Shown piece by piece: positions 23,776 to 35,790 of a stretch of 64,000 nt of DNA (positions are counted from its first letter, which is position 1; each line of letters starts with the position of its first letter). A model generated the notes under the pieces. It was not told the origin of the DNA. It searched no databases and saw nothing but the letters and a program-made list of their open reading frames with translations. Position numbers and translations under genes: made by a program. This stretch comes from Archangium sp. (GTDB lineage: Bacteria; Myxococcota; Myxococcia; Myxococcales; Myxococcaceae), in contig JAUXRX010000017.1 in NCBI GenBank assembly GCA_030681645.1, positions 372,001 to 436,000 of the forward strand, given 5' to 3'.

Positions 23776-26733
23776 GTGGCAATCGACTCTGAACAAATCT
23801 TGAAACTCGTGAGCACCGCGGGGCGCGCAGTCGGCGTCCAGGAGCTCCTCCGCGCCGGCGGGTTCAACCCCGGCGAGCAGACCGCGCTCAAGCGCGTGCT
23901 GCGCGAGCTCGTCAAAACCGGCGAGCTCACCCGTGACGGCAAGCGCTTCCTCCTCGCCGCGGCCAGCGCGCCTGTCGAAGGAACGCCAGCCAAGGCGAAG
24001 ATGAAGTCGGGCCCGGCCTGGGGCGGCAAGGCGCCCGCGGCGGTCCGCGCGCACGCCGGCGTGAAGACGAAGGCCCGCGCGCCCGAGCCGGAAGCAGGGC
24101 GGAGCGGAGGACTGGCCAGGGCGAAGCGACCCGAGAAACAGGGGCCTCCCAGGACGCGCTCGACCGCGGGCAGCGGCGGCAAGACGGTGGTGGGCATCAT
24201 TCATCACCACCGCGACGGCTTCGCGTTCCTCAAGCCGATCGTCGGCCAGGACTCGGAAGATCTCTTCATTCCCCCCGATGAGACGCGCAAGACGCTCGAC
24301 AACGACCAGGTGGTGGTCGAGGTCGTCCCCGGGCAGGGCGGCCGCACCGCGGGCCGGGTGATCGAGGTCACCTCCCGCACCCGCCAGCTCGTGGTGGGCA
24401 CCTACGAAGAGAACGCCCGCGAGGCGTGGGTCGAGCCGCGCGAGAAGGAACTGGGCAACATCCGCGTTCCCAAGACGCAGCTGGCGCGCCCCGGCGACGT
24501 GGTGAAGGTGCGCCTGGGTGTCGGCACGGCCCTCTTCCAGGGCTCCAACGAGCTGACCGGTGAAGTGGCCGGCTCGCTGGGCTCGCAGGCCGATCACTCG
24601 ATCGAAGTGCTCTCGGTGGCCTTCTCCAAGGGCTTCCAGGACGAGTTCCCGCCCGAGGTGATGGACCAGGCCGACCAGATCCCGCTCGAGGTGAGCGAGT
24701 CGGACGCGCGCAGCGAGCACCGCCGCGACCTGCGCAAGATGCCGCTGATCACCATCGACGGTGAAGACGCGCGCGACTTCGACGACGCGGTCTATTGCGA
24801 GAGCCACCCGCGAGGCAGCCGCCTGGTGGTGGCCATCGCCGACGTGTCTCACTACGTGCAGCAGGACACGGCGCTCGACGCCGAGGCGCTGCGGCGCGCG
24901 ACGTCGGTCTACCTGCCCAGCCGGGTGCTCCCCATGCTGCCCGAGCGGTTGTCGAACGGCATCTGCTCGCTCAAGCCCGACGTCGACCGCCTCTGCATGG
25001 TCGCCGACATGGTGATCGACGCGCAGGGCAACACGCTCGAGTCCGAGCTCTACCCCGGGGTGATGCGCAGCGTGGCCCGCTGCACGTACACCGAGGTGCA
25101 CCAGGTGCTGGCCGGCGAGAAGGTGGCTGGCCGCACCGAGCTCAAGCCGATGTTCGACAGGCTCTACGCGCTGAGCCAGACGCTCACCGCGATGCGGCTC
25201 GAGCGCGGCGCGATCGACTTCGATCTGCCCGAGCAGAAGGTCGAGCTGAAGGAAGACGGCTTGCCCGACAAGCTGGTGCGGCGCGAGCGCTGGGAAAGCC
25301 ACCGCCTGGTGGAGGAGTGCATGCTGGCGGCGAACGAGGCCGTGGCGCGCTTCTTCCGCGAGAAGGAGCTGCCCACCGTCAACCGCTTCCACGGCAACCC
25401 CGATGAGGATCGGCTCGACATGTTCCTCACGCTGCTCGGCTCGTACGGCATCACCGTGCCGCCGGGTGACTTCACCAGCAAGTCGCTCAACGAGATCCTC
25501 AAGCAGCTCGAGGGGCACCCCGAGCAGCGCGCGCTCAACCAGCTGGCGCTGCGCTCGATGATGCAGGCGGTGTACTCGTCGAAGAACACGGGGCACTACG
25601 GCCTGGGCGCCGAGGACTACCTTCACTTCACCTCGCCCATTCGCCGCTACCCTGACCTGCTGGTGCACCGGCTGCTCAAGGAGCTGTGGGGCCGCGGCAA
25701 GAAGCGCCCGTCTGACGAACAGCTCGAGGCCGAGAGCGAGCGGCTCGAGGCGCTGTCGGTGCAGTGCTCCGAGCGCGAGCGCGCGGCGATGCAGGTCGAG
25801 CGCGAGGTGAACCAGCTCTACTCGTGCCTGTTGCTCAAGGACCGGGTGGGCGAGGAGCACCCCGGCGTGGTGTGCGGCCTGTCGGAGAACGGCTTCTTCG
25901 TGCAGCTCGACGAGCTGTGGGTCGAAGGCTTCGTGCGCGGCGAGTCGGTGTTCCCGCAGTTCGAGTTCGATCAGTCGACCTACCGGATCACCTTCGGCAA
26001 CGGGCTGGTGGTGAAGGTGGGCCTGCCCTGCAAGGTGCAGATCGCCTCGGTGAACATGGAGCGCAAGCAGATCGACTACCAGGTGCTCGAGCTGGAAGGC
26101 GCCGAGGTCGAGACGCACGAGTTCGACGCGTCGCGCCCTCCCTCGAAGGGGAAGGCTGCTGGCGGGCGTGGCGCGAAGTCGGGTGGCGGACGGAGCTTCG
26201 GACACAAGGGCCAGCCGCAGGGCAGGGCGGGCGCGATGAAGGCGGTCGCGGACAGGTTCGCGGGGCCGAAGCCGAAGTCAGGGGGCCGGTTCGGCGCGCA
26301 GAAGGCGGGCGGCAGCCGCTTCGGTGGTGCTGCTGAGCGGGGGGCGCAGAAGTCAGGCAGCCGCTTCGGTGGCAGCGAGCCGAGACCCGGAGGCGACAAG
26401 AAGTACCGCTCGCAGGATCGCGGAGGCCGCTTCGGGCGCGAGCTCCCGGCCGCTCGGCCGACGACGCCGAACCCGGGCCGGGGCAAACCGCCGGTCACCG
26501 AGCGAGCTGACTCGGGCTCGACGAAGCGCTTCGATCGCGCGGCGGTCGAGGACAACCGCCCGCGCCGCTTCAACGACAGCCAGAGCCAGCGCCGGCGCGA
26601 GGGCCCGCCCCCGCAGGCGTGGGAAAAGAAGCCGCAGGTCGAGAAGAGCGAAGAAGAGGCGAAGCCGAAGGGTGGCTTCGACGCCCGCGCGACGCTCGAT
26701 CGGCTGTGGAAGGAACGCGGCGGGAAGCGCTGA
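23776..26733 (+). CDS. rnr: Ribonuclease R with long Gly/Arg-rich tail
   Basis: RNase R degrades structured RNA from the 3' end. GTG 23776 (MAIDSEQIL) gives 985 residues; longer in-frame starts would only add Arg-rich sequence. An N-terminal winged helix (ILKLVSTAGRAVGVQELL) is followed by cold-shock domains and the RNB domain with DGEDARDFDDAVY, whose Asp residues bind metal. TSPIRRYPDLLVHR closes the RNB domain. An S1 domain (VVCGLSENGFFVQLDEL) is next. The last 200 residues are disordered with repeated SRFGG/GRFG units, far longer than the basic tail of E. coli RNase R. Confidence 0.93.
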   Translation: MAIDSEQILKLVSTAGRAVGVQELLRAGGFNPGEQTALKRVLRELVKTGELTRDGKRFLLAAASAPVEGTPAKAKMKSGPAWGGKAPAAVRAHAGVKTKARAPEPEAGRSGGLARAKRPEKQGPPRTRSTAGSGGKTVVGIIHHHRDGFAFLKPIVGQDSEDLFIPPDETRKTLDNDQVVVEVVPGQGGRTAGRVIEVTSRTRQLVVGTYEENAREAWVEPREKELGNIRVPKTQLARPGDVVKVRLGVGTALFQGSNELTGEVAGSLGSQADHSIEVLSVAFSKGFQDEFPPEVMDQADQIPLEVSESDARSEHRRDLRKMPLITIDGEDARDFDDAVYCESHPRGSRLVVAIADVSHYVQQDTALDAEALRRATSVYLPSRVLPMLPERLSNGICSLKPDVDRLCMVADMVIDAQGNTLESELYPGVMRSVARCTYTEVHQVLAGEKVAGRTELKPMFDRLYALSQTLTAMRLERGAIDFDLPEQKVELKEDGLPDKLVRRERWESHRLVEECMLAANEAVARFFREKELPTVNRFHGNPDEDRLDMFLTLLGSYGITVPPGDFTSKSLNEILKQLEGHPEQRALNQLALRSMMQAVYSSKNTGHYGLGAEDYLHFTSPIRRYPDLLVHRLLKELWGRGKKRPSDEQLEAESERLEALSVQCSERERAAMQVEREVNQLYSCLLLKDRVGEEHPGVVCGLSENGFFVQLDELWVEGFVRGESVFPQFEFDQSTYRITFGNGLVVKVGLPCKVQIASVNMERKQIDYQVLELEGAEVETHEFDASRPPSKGKAAGGRGAKSGGGRSFGHKGQPQGRAGAMKAVADRFAGPKPKSGGRFGAQKAGGSRFGGAAERGAQKSGSRFGGSEPRPGGDKKYRSQDRGGRFGRELPAARPTTPNPGRGKPPVTERADSGSTKRFDRAAVEDNRPRRFNDSQSQRRREGPPPQAWEKKPQVEKSEEEAKPKGGFDARATLDRLWKERGGKR

Positions 26734-26760
26734 CCCTCCGATCGGGAGTGGGCGTGGACA

Positions 26761-26783
26761 GTGTATTGCGGACCGCAATACAC
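26761..26783. promoter_or_regulatory. Perfect palindromic operator of the toxin-antitoxin pair
   Basis: The arms GTGTATTGCGG and CCGCAATACAC surround a single A, 8 bp before the antitoxin ATG. The position and the AT-rich content against a GC-rich background are as expected for autorepression by the ribbon-helix-helix antitoxin. Confidence 0.75.
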
Positions 26784-26791
26784 TCTGCATC

Positions 26792-27055
26792 ATGAAGACC
26801 GCCAACCTCATGACCCGCATGGACCAGTCGTCGAAGAAGCTGGTGACGCGAGCGGCGACGCTTCGGGGCGTGACGACGAGCGACTACGTGCGCCAGGTCG
26901 TGCTGGCTCAAGCGCGGCGCGAAGTGGAAGAGGCGCGAAGCCGGACGATCGCCCTGTCGGCTGCCGAGCAAAGGGCCTTCTGGGAGGCCCTCCAGGCGCC
27001 GGTTCGGCTCACGAAGAGGCAGCGCCAGCTCTCGCGAATCATGCGCGGGCATTGA
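26792..27055 (+). CDS. tacA: TacA-like antitoxin (DUF1778, ribbon-helix-helix)
   Basis: An 87-residue antitoxin. The N-terminal half (MDQSSKKLVTRAATLRGV then TSDYVRQVVLAQARREVEE) fits a ribbon-helix-helix DNA-binding fold. The C-terminal part (TIALSAAEQRAFWEALQAP) is the FxxAL-type stretch that DUF1778 antitoxins use to cover the GNAT toxin. ATG 26792 is chosen because it follows the operator palindrome directly. The toxin gene begins 1 bp after the stop, so both are made from one message. It would repress its own operon. Confidence 0.85.
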   Translation: MKTANLMTRMDQSSKKLVTRAATLRGVTTSDYVRQVVLAQARREVEEARSRTIALSAAEQRAFWEALQAPVRLTKRQRQLSRIMRGH

Positions 27056-27056
27056 C

Positions 27057-27578
27057 GTGGTTCGCTTTCCGCCGGGCTTCCGACTCGAGGCCCTCTCCTC
27101 CGAGCATCCGCGGGAGCCCTTCACTTCTGGGCAGGAGCAGGTCGATCGCTGGCTGCGCGAGCAGGCGCTTCAGAGCCAGGGGAAGCGCCTCACTTCGACC
27201 CGGGTGCTGGTGGCGCCGACCAACGAGCTCGCCGGCTTCTTCACGCTGGCGACGGGCCAGGTGGACTTCGGCGATCTGCCGCCAGTCCTGGCGAAGAAAC
27301 TGCCGAAGCGCGCACTGCCAGTCGCGATCCTCGCGTGGCTCGGGGTCGCGGAGCGGCTGCAGGGCCGTGGGTTTGGGGCGATGTTGCTGGCGCAGGCCCT
27401 CAACGACTGCTTCGTCGCTGGGAAGACCTTCCCTTTCATCGCGGTGATCCTCGACTGTGTCGACGAGCCGACGAAGCAGTTCTATGCGCGATGGAACTTT
27501 TGCGAATTGCCTGGGAGACCGCTGCGGCTCTTCCTGAGCGCGAGCGAGCTGAAGGCGATGGCAGAGGGAGCGGGTTGA
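27057..27578 (+). CDS. tacT: TacT-like GNAT acetyltransferase toxin
   Basis: A 173-residue GCN5-related acetyltransferase. Members paired with DUF1778 antitoxins acetylate aminoacyl-tRNA and halt translation. SGQEQVDRWLREQA near the N-terminus and the acetyl-CoA loop GVAERLQGRGFGAMLL (about 95-110) are typical, and KQFYARWNFCEL near the end matches the family's FY.R.GF-type motif. It starts with GTG 27057, 1 bp after tacA. All motifs look intact, so it is presumably active. Confidence 0.85.
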   Translation: MVRFPPGFRLEALSSEHPREPFTSGQEQVDRWLREQALQSQGKRLTSTRVLVAPTNELAGFFTLATGQVDFGDLPPVLAKKLPKRALPVAILAWLGVAERLQGRGFGAMLLAQALNDCFVAGKTFPFIAVILDCVDEPTKQFYARWNFCELPGRPLRLFLSASELKAMAEGAG

Positions 27579-27593
27579 GGCCCGGGCGTTCGG

Positions 27594-28463
27594 TCAGCCG
27601 CGCGCGCGCAGCGCGCTCACGATCATCCGCGAGGCCGGGCTGCGGTTGAGCGTGTAGAAGTGAATGCCGGGCACGCCGCGGGCGAGCAGCTCGGAGCACT
27701 GCAGCGTCGCGTGCGCGACCCCCAGCTGCATCACCGCCTGGGGATCGTCCTTCACCTTCTCGAGCTCGAGCTGCAGCCGCATGGGCACCGTCGCGCCGCA
27801 CATGCGCACGAAGCGCTGCACCTGCTCGTAGTTGGTGATGGGCATGATGCCCGGAACGATGGGCGCGTTGACGCCCAGGCGCCGCGCCCGCTCGACGAAG
27901 TCGAAATAGAACGCGTTGTCGAAGAACAGCTGGGTCACCACGAAGTCCGCGCCCTCGTCGACCTTGTGCTTGAGGTTCTTGAGGTCCTGTTCCTTCGACG
28001 ACTCGAGGTGCCCTTCGGGGTTTCCGGCCACGCCCACCGAGAAGCCGAGATCGCGCTCGCGAATGAACGCCACCAGCTCGCTCGCGTACGAGAAGCCACC
28101 CTCGACGGCCTTGAAGCTCGTGTCGCCCTTCGGGGGGTCACCCCGCAGCGCGAGCACGTTCTCGATGCGCGCCGCGGCGAGCCGATCGAGCACCTGGCTG
28201 ATCTCGTCGCGCGTGTGCCCCACGCAGGTGAGGTGCGCCATCGGCTCGATGCCGGTGCGTTCCTTGATGTGGGTGACCAGCTCGATGGTGCGATCGCGGG
28301 TGCTGCCGCCGGCGCCGTAGGTGACCGAGACGAAGCCGGGCTCGAGTGAGCGCAGATCTTCTAGCGTCTCCCAGAGTTGCTTCTCACCCTCCGGCGTCCT
28401 GGGGGGGAAGAACTCGAACGAGAAGCACGGCTTCGATGGGTTGAGGCGGGTGCGGATCTTCAC
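27594..28463 (-). CDS. metF: Methylenetetrahydrofolate reductase
   Basis: MetF reduces 5,10-methylene- to 5,10-methyl-tetrahydrofolate with FAD, for methionine synthesis. FSFEFFPPRTPEGE opens the barrel with the catalytic Glu, then SVTYGAGGSTRDRT, HLTCVGHTRDE, ALRGDPPKG, QLFFDNAFYFDF and PGIMPITNYEQV follow. GTG 28463 gives 289 residues, the usual length. A longer frame to 28637 would run into gcvT sequence. It is divergent from gcvT, sharing a 73-bp gap, which links two folate one-carbon functions. No SAM riboswitch fits there. Confidence 0.95.
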   Translation of the reverse strand: MKIRTRLNPSKPCFSFEFFPPRTPEGEKQLWETLEDLRSLEPGFVSVTYGAGGSTRDRTIELVTHIKERTGIEPMAHLTCVGHTRDEISQVLDRLAAARIENVLALRGDPPKGDTSFKAVEGGFSYASELVAFIRERDLGFSVGVAGNPEGHLESSKEQDLKNLKHKVDEGADFVVTQLFFDNAFYFDFVERARRLGVNAPIVPGIMPITNYEQVQRFVRMCGATVPMRLQLELEKVKDDPQAVMQLGVAHATLQCSELLARGVPGIHFYTLNRSPASRMIVSALRARG

Positions 28464-28536
28464 GTGGGCGTTCTTCTCACGTTGAAGAAAGTGCGTCACT
28501 GGGTATGGTGGCCGCGCCTTTTCCCGAGGAGAAATC

Positions 28537-29619
<1,083 letters not shown>

Positions 29620-29629
29620 GGAGCACCCC

Positions 29630-30016
29630 ATGAGCAACTACCCGAGCGATCTGAAGTACACGAAGGACCACGAGTGGGCGAAGAAGGCCGGAACCAACGT
29701 GGTGGTGGGCGTCACCTTCCACGCGCAGGACGCGCTGGGCGCGGTCGTCTACGTCGAGCTGCCCAAGGTGGGCACGGTGGTGAAGGCGCACGCGTCGTTC
29801 GGCGTGATCGAGTCGACCAAGGCCGTGTCCGAGCTCTTCGCGCCGGTGTCCGGCAAGGTCACGAAGATCAACGACGCGGTCACCGCGAACCCCGGCTCCG
29901 TCAACGACGATCCGTACGCGGCGTGGCTGATCGAGGTCGAGCCGACCACCCCTTCCGAGTTCGACGGCCTGCTCGACCAGCCCACCTACGTGAAGTCGCT
30001 CGAAGCGGCGAAGTAG
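29630..30016 (+). CDS. gcvH: Glycine cleavage system H protein
   Basis: GcvH is the lipoyl carrier that shuttles the aminomethyl group between GcvP and GcvT. The lipoylated Lys is residue 64 in GVIESTKAVSELFAPVSG, the same number as in E. coli GcvH. 128 residues is the normal length. The lipoyl group requires octanoylation by LipB, encoded at 17.5 kb. It starts 10 bp after gcvT. Confidence 0.97.
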   Translation: MSNYPSDLKYTKDHEWAKKAGTNVVVGVTFHAQDALGAVVYVELPKVGTVVKAHASFGVIESTKAVSELFAPVSGKVTKINDAVTANPGSVNDDPYAAWLIEVEPTTPSEFDGLLDQPTYVKSLEAAK

Positions 30017-30019
30017 GCG

Positions 30020-30502
30020 ATGCGCCGGGCGATCTACGCGGGCTCGTTCGATCCAACGACGAATGGGCACATGTGGGTGGTGGAACAGGGCGCTCAGCTC
30101 TTCGATGAGCTGATCGTCGTGATCGGTCAGAACCCGTCGAAGAAGGGCCACTGGCCCGTCGAGGAGCGCGTGGCGATCCTCACGGAGTGCTGCGCGCACC
30201 TCCCCAACGTGAAGGTGCGCGTGTTCGACGGGCGCTACCTGGTGCGCGTGGCGGCCGAGCTGGGGGCGAAGTACCTCCTGCGCGGCGTGCGGAACGCGAC
30301 CGACTTCGCGTACGAGCAGACCATTCGCAACGTGAACAGCGATCTCGAGCCGTCGGTCGAGACGATCTTCGTCATGACGCCCAGAGAGATCGCGGAGATC
30401 AGCTCGTCGACCGTGCGCGGCATGGTGGGCTTCGAAGGCTGGCAGGACGTGGTGAAGAAGTTCGTGCCTCCGCCGGTGTTCAGGCGGATGACCAGAGTCT
30501 GA
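30020..30502 (+). CDS. coaD: Phosphopantetheine adenylyltransferase
   Basis: CoaD adenylates 4'-phosphopantetheine, the penultimate step to coenzyme A. The nucleotide-binding GSFDPTTNGHMWVVEQ (with the TxGH motif), YLLRGVRNATDFAYE and the ISSSTVR motif near the C-terminus are all present. The 160-residue length is typical. It starts 3 bp after gcvH and is followed by coaE, so the last two CoA steps are encoded together within the gcv cluster. Confidence 0.96.
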   Translation: MRRAIYAGSFDPTTNGHMWVVEQGAQLFDELIVVIGQNPSKKGHWPVEERVAILTECCAHLPNVKVRVFDGRYLVRVAAELGAKYLLRGVRNATDFAYEQTIRNVNSDLEPSVETIFVMTPREIAEISSSTVRGMVGFEGWQDVVKKFVPPPVFRRMTRV

Positions 30503-30527
30503 CCCGGGTCGGGGAGAGGGCCGCGCC

Positions 30528-31055
30528 TTGATCTGGGGAGTGACGGGCAGCGTCGGCGCCGGCAAGTCCACCGTCGCGACAATCCTCGCGAGCTTCGGCG
30601 CAAGAGTGCTCGACGTCGACGAAGTCGCGGCGCGAGCGCTCGCCGAAAGCTCACTCGGGCTCACCGCAGCGCAGGCGCTGGCGGCGGTCGTCACCGGAGG
30701 CCCCGATCGCGCGCGCATCGAGGCGGCGCTGATTCCGGTGGTGGAGAACCGGATCGCCGAATGGGCGGCGGCTTCGGAGGTGCCCGGGGTGCTCGACTCG
30801 GCGCTGCTCTTCGAACACGGGCTCGAGCGCTTCTGTGACTTCACCGTGTGCGTCTCCTGCCCGATCGAGGAGCGCCGGCGGCGGGTGACGCAGCGCAACA
30901 CCGCGAGCGCCCGGCTGTTCGACGCGATCGAGGCGAGTCAGTGGCCAGAGAGCGAGAAGGCGCGCCGATCCACGCTGCAGGTTTCGGGGCAGGGTGACCC
31001 GACCGCGGCCTTGCGGCAGGCCTGGTCTGTCCCCCTCGGGGAGGGGAGACACTGA
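30528..31055 (+). CDS. coaE: Dephospho-CoA kinase, short and divergent
   Basis: CoaE phosphorylates dephospho-CoA at the 3' hydroxyl. The P-loop GSVGAGKST, DVDEVAARALAE (in place of the usual DADxIAR) and VLDSALLFEHGLE (the LL.E motif) are recognisable. The protein is 175 residues, some 25 fewer than usual, and the lid region is weakly conserved. The start is TTG 30528, preceded by GGGGAGAGG, which itself looks like part of a REP-like sequence. Position beside coaD supports the assignment. Confidence 0.8.
   Translation: MIWGVTGSVGAGKSTVATILASFGARVLDVDEVAARALAESSLGLTAAQALAAVVTGGPDRARIEAALIPVVENRIAEWAAASEVPGVLDSALLFEHGLERFCDFTVCVSCPIEERRRRVTQRNTASARLFDAIEASQWPESEKARRSTLQVSGQGDPTAALRQAWSVPLGEGRH
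31031..31050. repeat. Short REP-like hairpin at the end of coaE
   Basis: ccccctcggggaggggagac forms a small hairpin and shares its gagggxgagacact ending with the copy at 37305-37330. It encodes the last codons of coaE. Confidence 0.45.
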
Positions 31056-31130
31056 GGCATGAGTTGGGCTGATTCTCCGGCTCACGCGGCGGTGGAGCGG
31101 ACCTTCCCGGGGCGGTAGAAGCCGCCCGCC

Positions 31131-33986
<2,856 letters not shown>

Positions 33987-33993
33987 CTATCCC

Positions 33994-34082
33994 GTTCAAA
34001 TGAGTCGATGCCGTCGGGGCGCCCACGGGCGCTTTGGCCTCATGCCAGTGGGCGACCGCGACGGAGATCGACTCATTTGAAC
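33994..34082. repeat. Long imperfect inverted repeat between gcvP and the kinase
   Basis: A perfect 16-bp pair, gttcaaatgagtcgat (33994-34009) and its complement (34067-34082), encloses further pairing: ccgtcg with cgacgg, and gcgcccac with gtgggcg. CTATC just outside (33987-33991) also matches GATAG (34089-34093). It is AT-rich at its base, has no T-run, and occupies nearly the whole gap. It may be a MITE-like relic or an RNA processing or termination structure. Confidence 0.8.
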
Positions 34083-34108
34083 TAGACAGATAGGGTGCGG
34101 CCGCTCCG

Positions 34109-35326
34109 ATGGCCCCCTCTGAAGCGAAGAAGCCCATCCGTTTCGGCAAATACACGCTGATCGATCGCATTGCGGTCGGCGGCATGGCCGAGATCTTCCT
34201 CGCGCGCCAGGCGGGCCTGGAGGGCTTCGAGAAGACCATCGTCATCAAGCGCATTCGACCGCACCTGTCGAAGCAGTCGAACTTCGTGAAGATGTTCTTG
34301 AACGAAGCGAAGCTGGCCGCGCAGCTGAACCACCCGAACATCGTGCAGATCTACGATCTCGGGAAGATCGGCGAGTCGTACTTCATCGCCATGGAATACA
34401 TCTTCGGGCGCGACATGCGTCGCATCATCCCGAAGGCCGACGCGCTGGGGATCCCGTTCCCCATGGTCTACGCGCTCAAGATCGCGTCCTCGGTGTGCGA
34501 GGGGCTCTATTACGCGCACGCCCGCACCGACATGTACGGCAACGCGCTGAACATCGTTCACCGCGACGTGACGCCCGAGAACATCTTCGTGTCGTTCGAC
34601 GGCACGGTGAAGGTGCTCGACTTCGGCATCGCCAAGGCGGCGAACCAGATCGAGCAGACGCGGGCCGGTGAGATCAAAGGCAAGCTCTCGTACATGTCGC
34701 CCGAGCAGTGCATGGGCAAGCCGCTGGACAACCGCAGCGACATCTTCTCGCTCGGCGTGGTGCTCTACGAGTGGCTGACGGGCTTCAAGCTCTTCACCGG
34801 TGACTCCGAGGTCGCGATTCTCAAGTCGATCACCGAGGGGAAGATCTACGCCCCGTCGTACTTCAAGGCCGACATCCCCGAGGGCGTCGAGGCGATCCTG
34901 ATGAAGGCGCTCGAGAAGGACCGGGAGAAGCGGTACCAGACCGCCTGGGAGATGCAGTACGACCTGGACCAGTTCCTCAGCCAGTACGAGTTCACGCCGT
35001 CGAACATCCACCTCAGTAACTTCCTCAAGCAGCTCTTCAACGACGAGCTCGAGGAGGAGAAGGACCGGCTCCAGACCTTCCGGCAGCAGAACATCATCGG
35101 GCCCGACGAGGTCATCCAGGAAGAGGAGGACGTCGTCTCGGTGGTCGAGGCGATCTCCGACATGGCCGAGATGGACGAGCCGCAGAAGATCGGCCCTTCC
35201 GGCACGCTGACGTTGTCTCTCCCCGGTGGGCAGATGGATCAGCTCGCCGCGATCGCCAAGCGCAACGGCATCACGGTGAACTCGCTGGTGCGCGACGTGC
35301 TCGGTGGGTTCCTGAAGTTCCGCTGA
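34109..35326 (+). CDS. Cytoplasmic Ser/Thr protein kinase with C-terminal ribbon-helix-helix-like domain
   Basis: A 405-residue eukaryote-like kinase. Lys 47 lies in IVIKRI, the catalytic loop HRDVTPEN starts at His 151 (Asp 153) and DFG is at 171, all intact. YQTAWEMQYDLDQFL ends the catalytic domain near residue 295, followed by an acidic linker (EEEKDRL, QEEEDVVSVV). There is no membrane helix. Residues 364-405 read as a strand, two helices (LTLSLPGGQMDQLAAIAKRN then TVNSLVRDVLGGFL), the pattern of a CopG/Arc ribbon-helix-helix domain. A kinase that could bind DNA is therefore suggested by sequence; that is inference. Confidence 0.9.
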   Translation: MAPSEAKKPIRFGKYTLIDRIAVGGMAEIFLARQAGLEGFEKTIVIKRIRPHLSKQSNFVKMFLNEAKLAAQLNHPNIVQIYDLGKIGESYFIAMEYIFGRDMRRIIPKADALGIPFPMVYALKIASSVCEGLYYAHARTDMYGNALNIVHRDVTPENIFVSFDGTVKVLDFGIAKAANQIEQTRAGEIKGKLSYMSPEQCMGKPLDNRSDIFSLGVVLYEWLTGFKLFTGDSEVAILKSITEGKIYAPSYFKADIPEGVEAILMKALEKDREKRYQTAWEMQYDLDQFLSQYEFTPSNIHLSNFLKQLFNDELEEEKDRLQTFRQQNIIGPDEVIQEEEDVVSVVEAISDMAEMDEPQKIGPSGTLTLSLPGGQMDQLAAIAKRNGITVNSLVRDVLGGFLKFR

Positions 35327-35331
35327 CGCAG

Positions 35332-35348
35332 CCCCTCACCCCGACCTT
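35332..35348. repeat. Truncated REP-like sequence
   Basis: gcccctcaccccgacct matches only the left shoulder of the REP-like palindrome, just after the kinase stop. The palindromic part is missing. Confidence 0.4.
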
Positions 35349-35752
35349 TACGCCTGCCCGGGCTTCTGCTTCCACGTCCTGCGGGTGGCGCGAGCCACGC
35401 CAGCACGCCCGTGCCACCGCAGGTCATGCACCGACCCGACGCCGTCACCATCGTCGCGCACCTGGAGCGCTGGCATGTCGGCCATGGGCACCGTGTCGAG
35501 CGTCACCACCCACTCATCGCCCTGGGGCTTGAGGGTCATCACGCTGTGCAGCACCGCGTTCGAGAGGTTGACCGCGCACTCCGGCATCACCGGCAGCGGA
35601 GGCGGGGCCTTCTTGCGCGCCGGGGGCAGGCAGAACGCCACGGGGGGCGACTCGCGCTCCACCGGGGCCACGTCTTCGCTCACGAAGAACATGAGCGAAG
35701 CCACGAGGGTGATTCCGCTGCTGGCGAGGACGAGAAGGACGTCGGGTGGCAT
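35348..35752 (-). CDS. Small membrane-anchored protein, unknown
   Basis: A 134-residue protein with one N-terminal hydrophobic helix (VLLVLASSGITLVASLMFFV, residues 5-24), a Pro-rich linker (about 33-55) and a small beta-rich domain with DEWVVTLDTVPMADMP. The C-terminus is basic. It lies between two plus-strand genes and is read the other way. No family is recognised. Coding status rests on the helix, length and codon pattern. Confidence 0.55.
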   Translation of the reverse strand: MPPDVLLVLASSGITLVASLMFFVSEDVAPVERESPPVAFCLPPARKKAPPPLPVMPECAVNLSNAVLHSVMTLKPQGDEWVVTLDTVPMADMPALQVRDDGDGVGSVHDLRWHGRAGVARATRRTWKQKPGQA

Positions 35753-35790
35753 CTCGAGGCCTATGACAACGCACCCCGAGGGTGAGTTCC

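Noticed and set aside
23770..26205. 811-codon minus-strand frame opposite rnr
   Set aside because: Same artefact: the composition is His/Leu/Arg-rich and the plus strand encodes complete RNase R.
28464..28536. Glycine riboswitch upstream of gcvT, or SAM riboswitch upstream of metF
   Set aside because: The divergent gap is only 73 bp and shows no tandem aptamer or SAM-type core.
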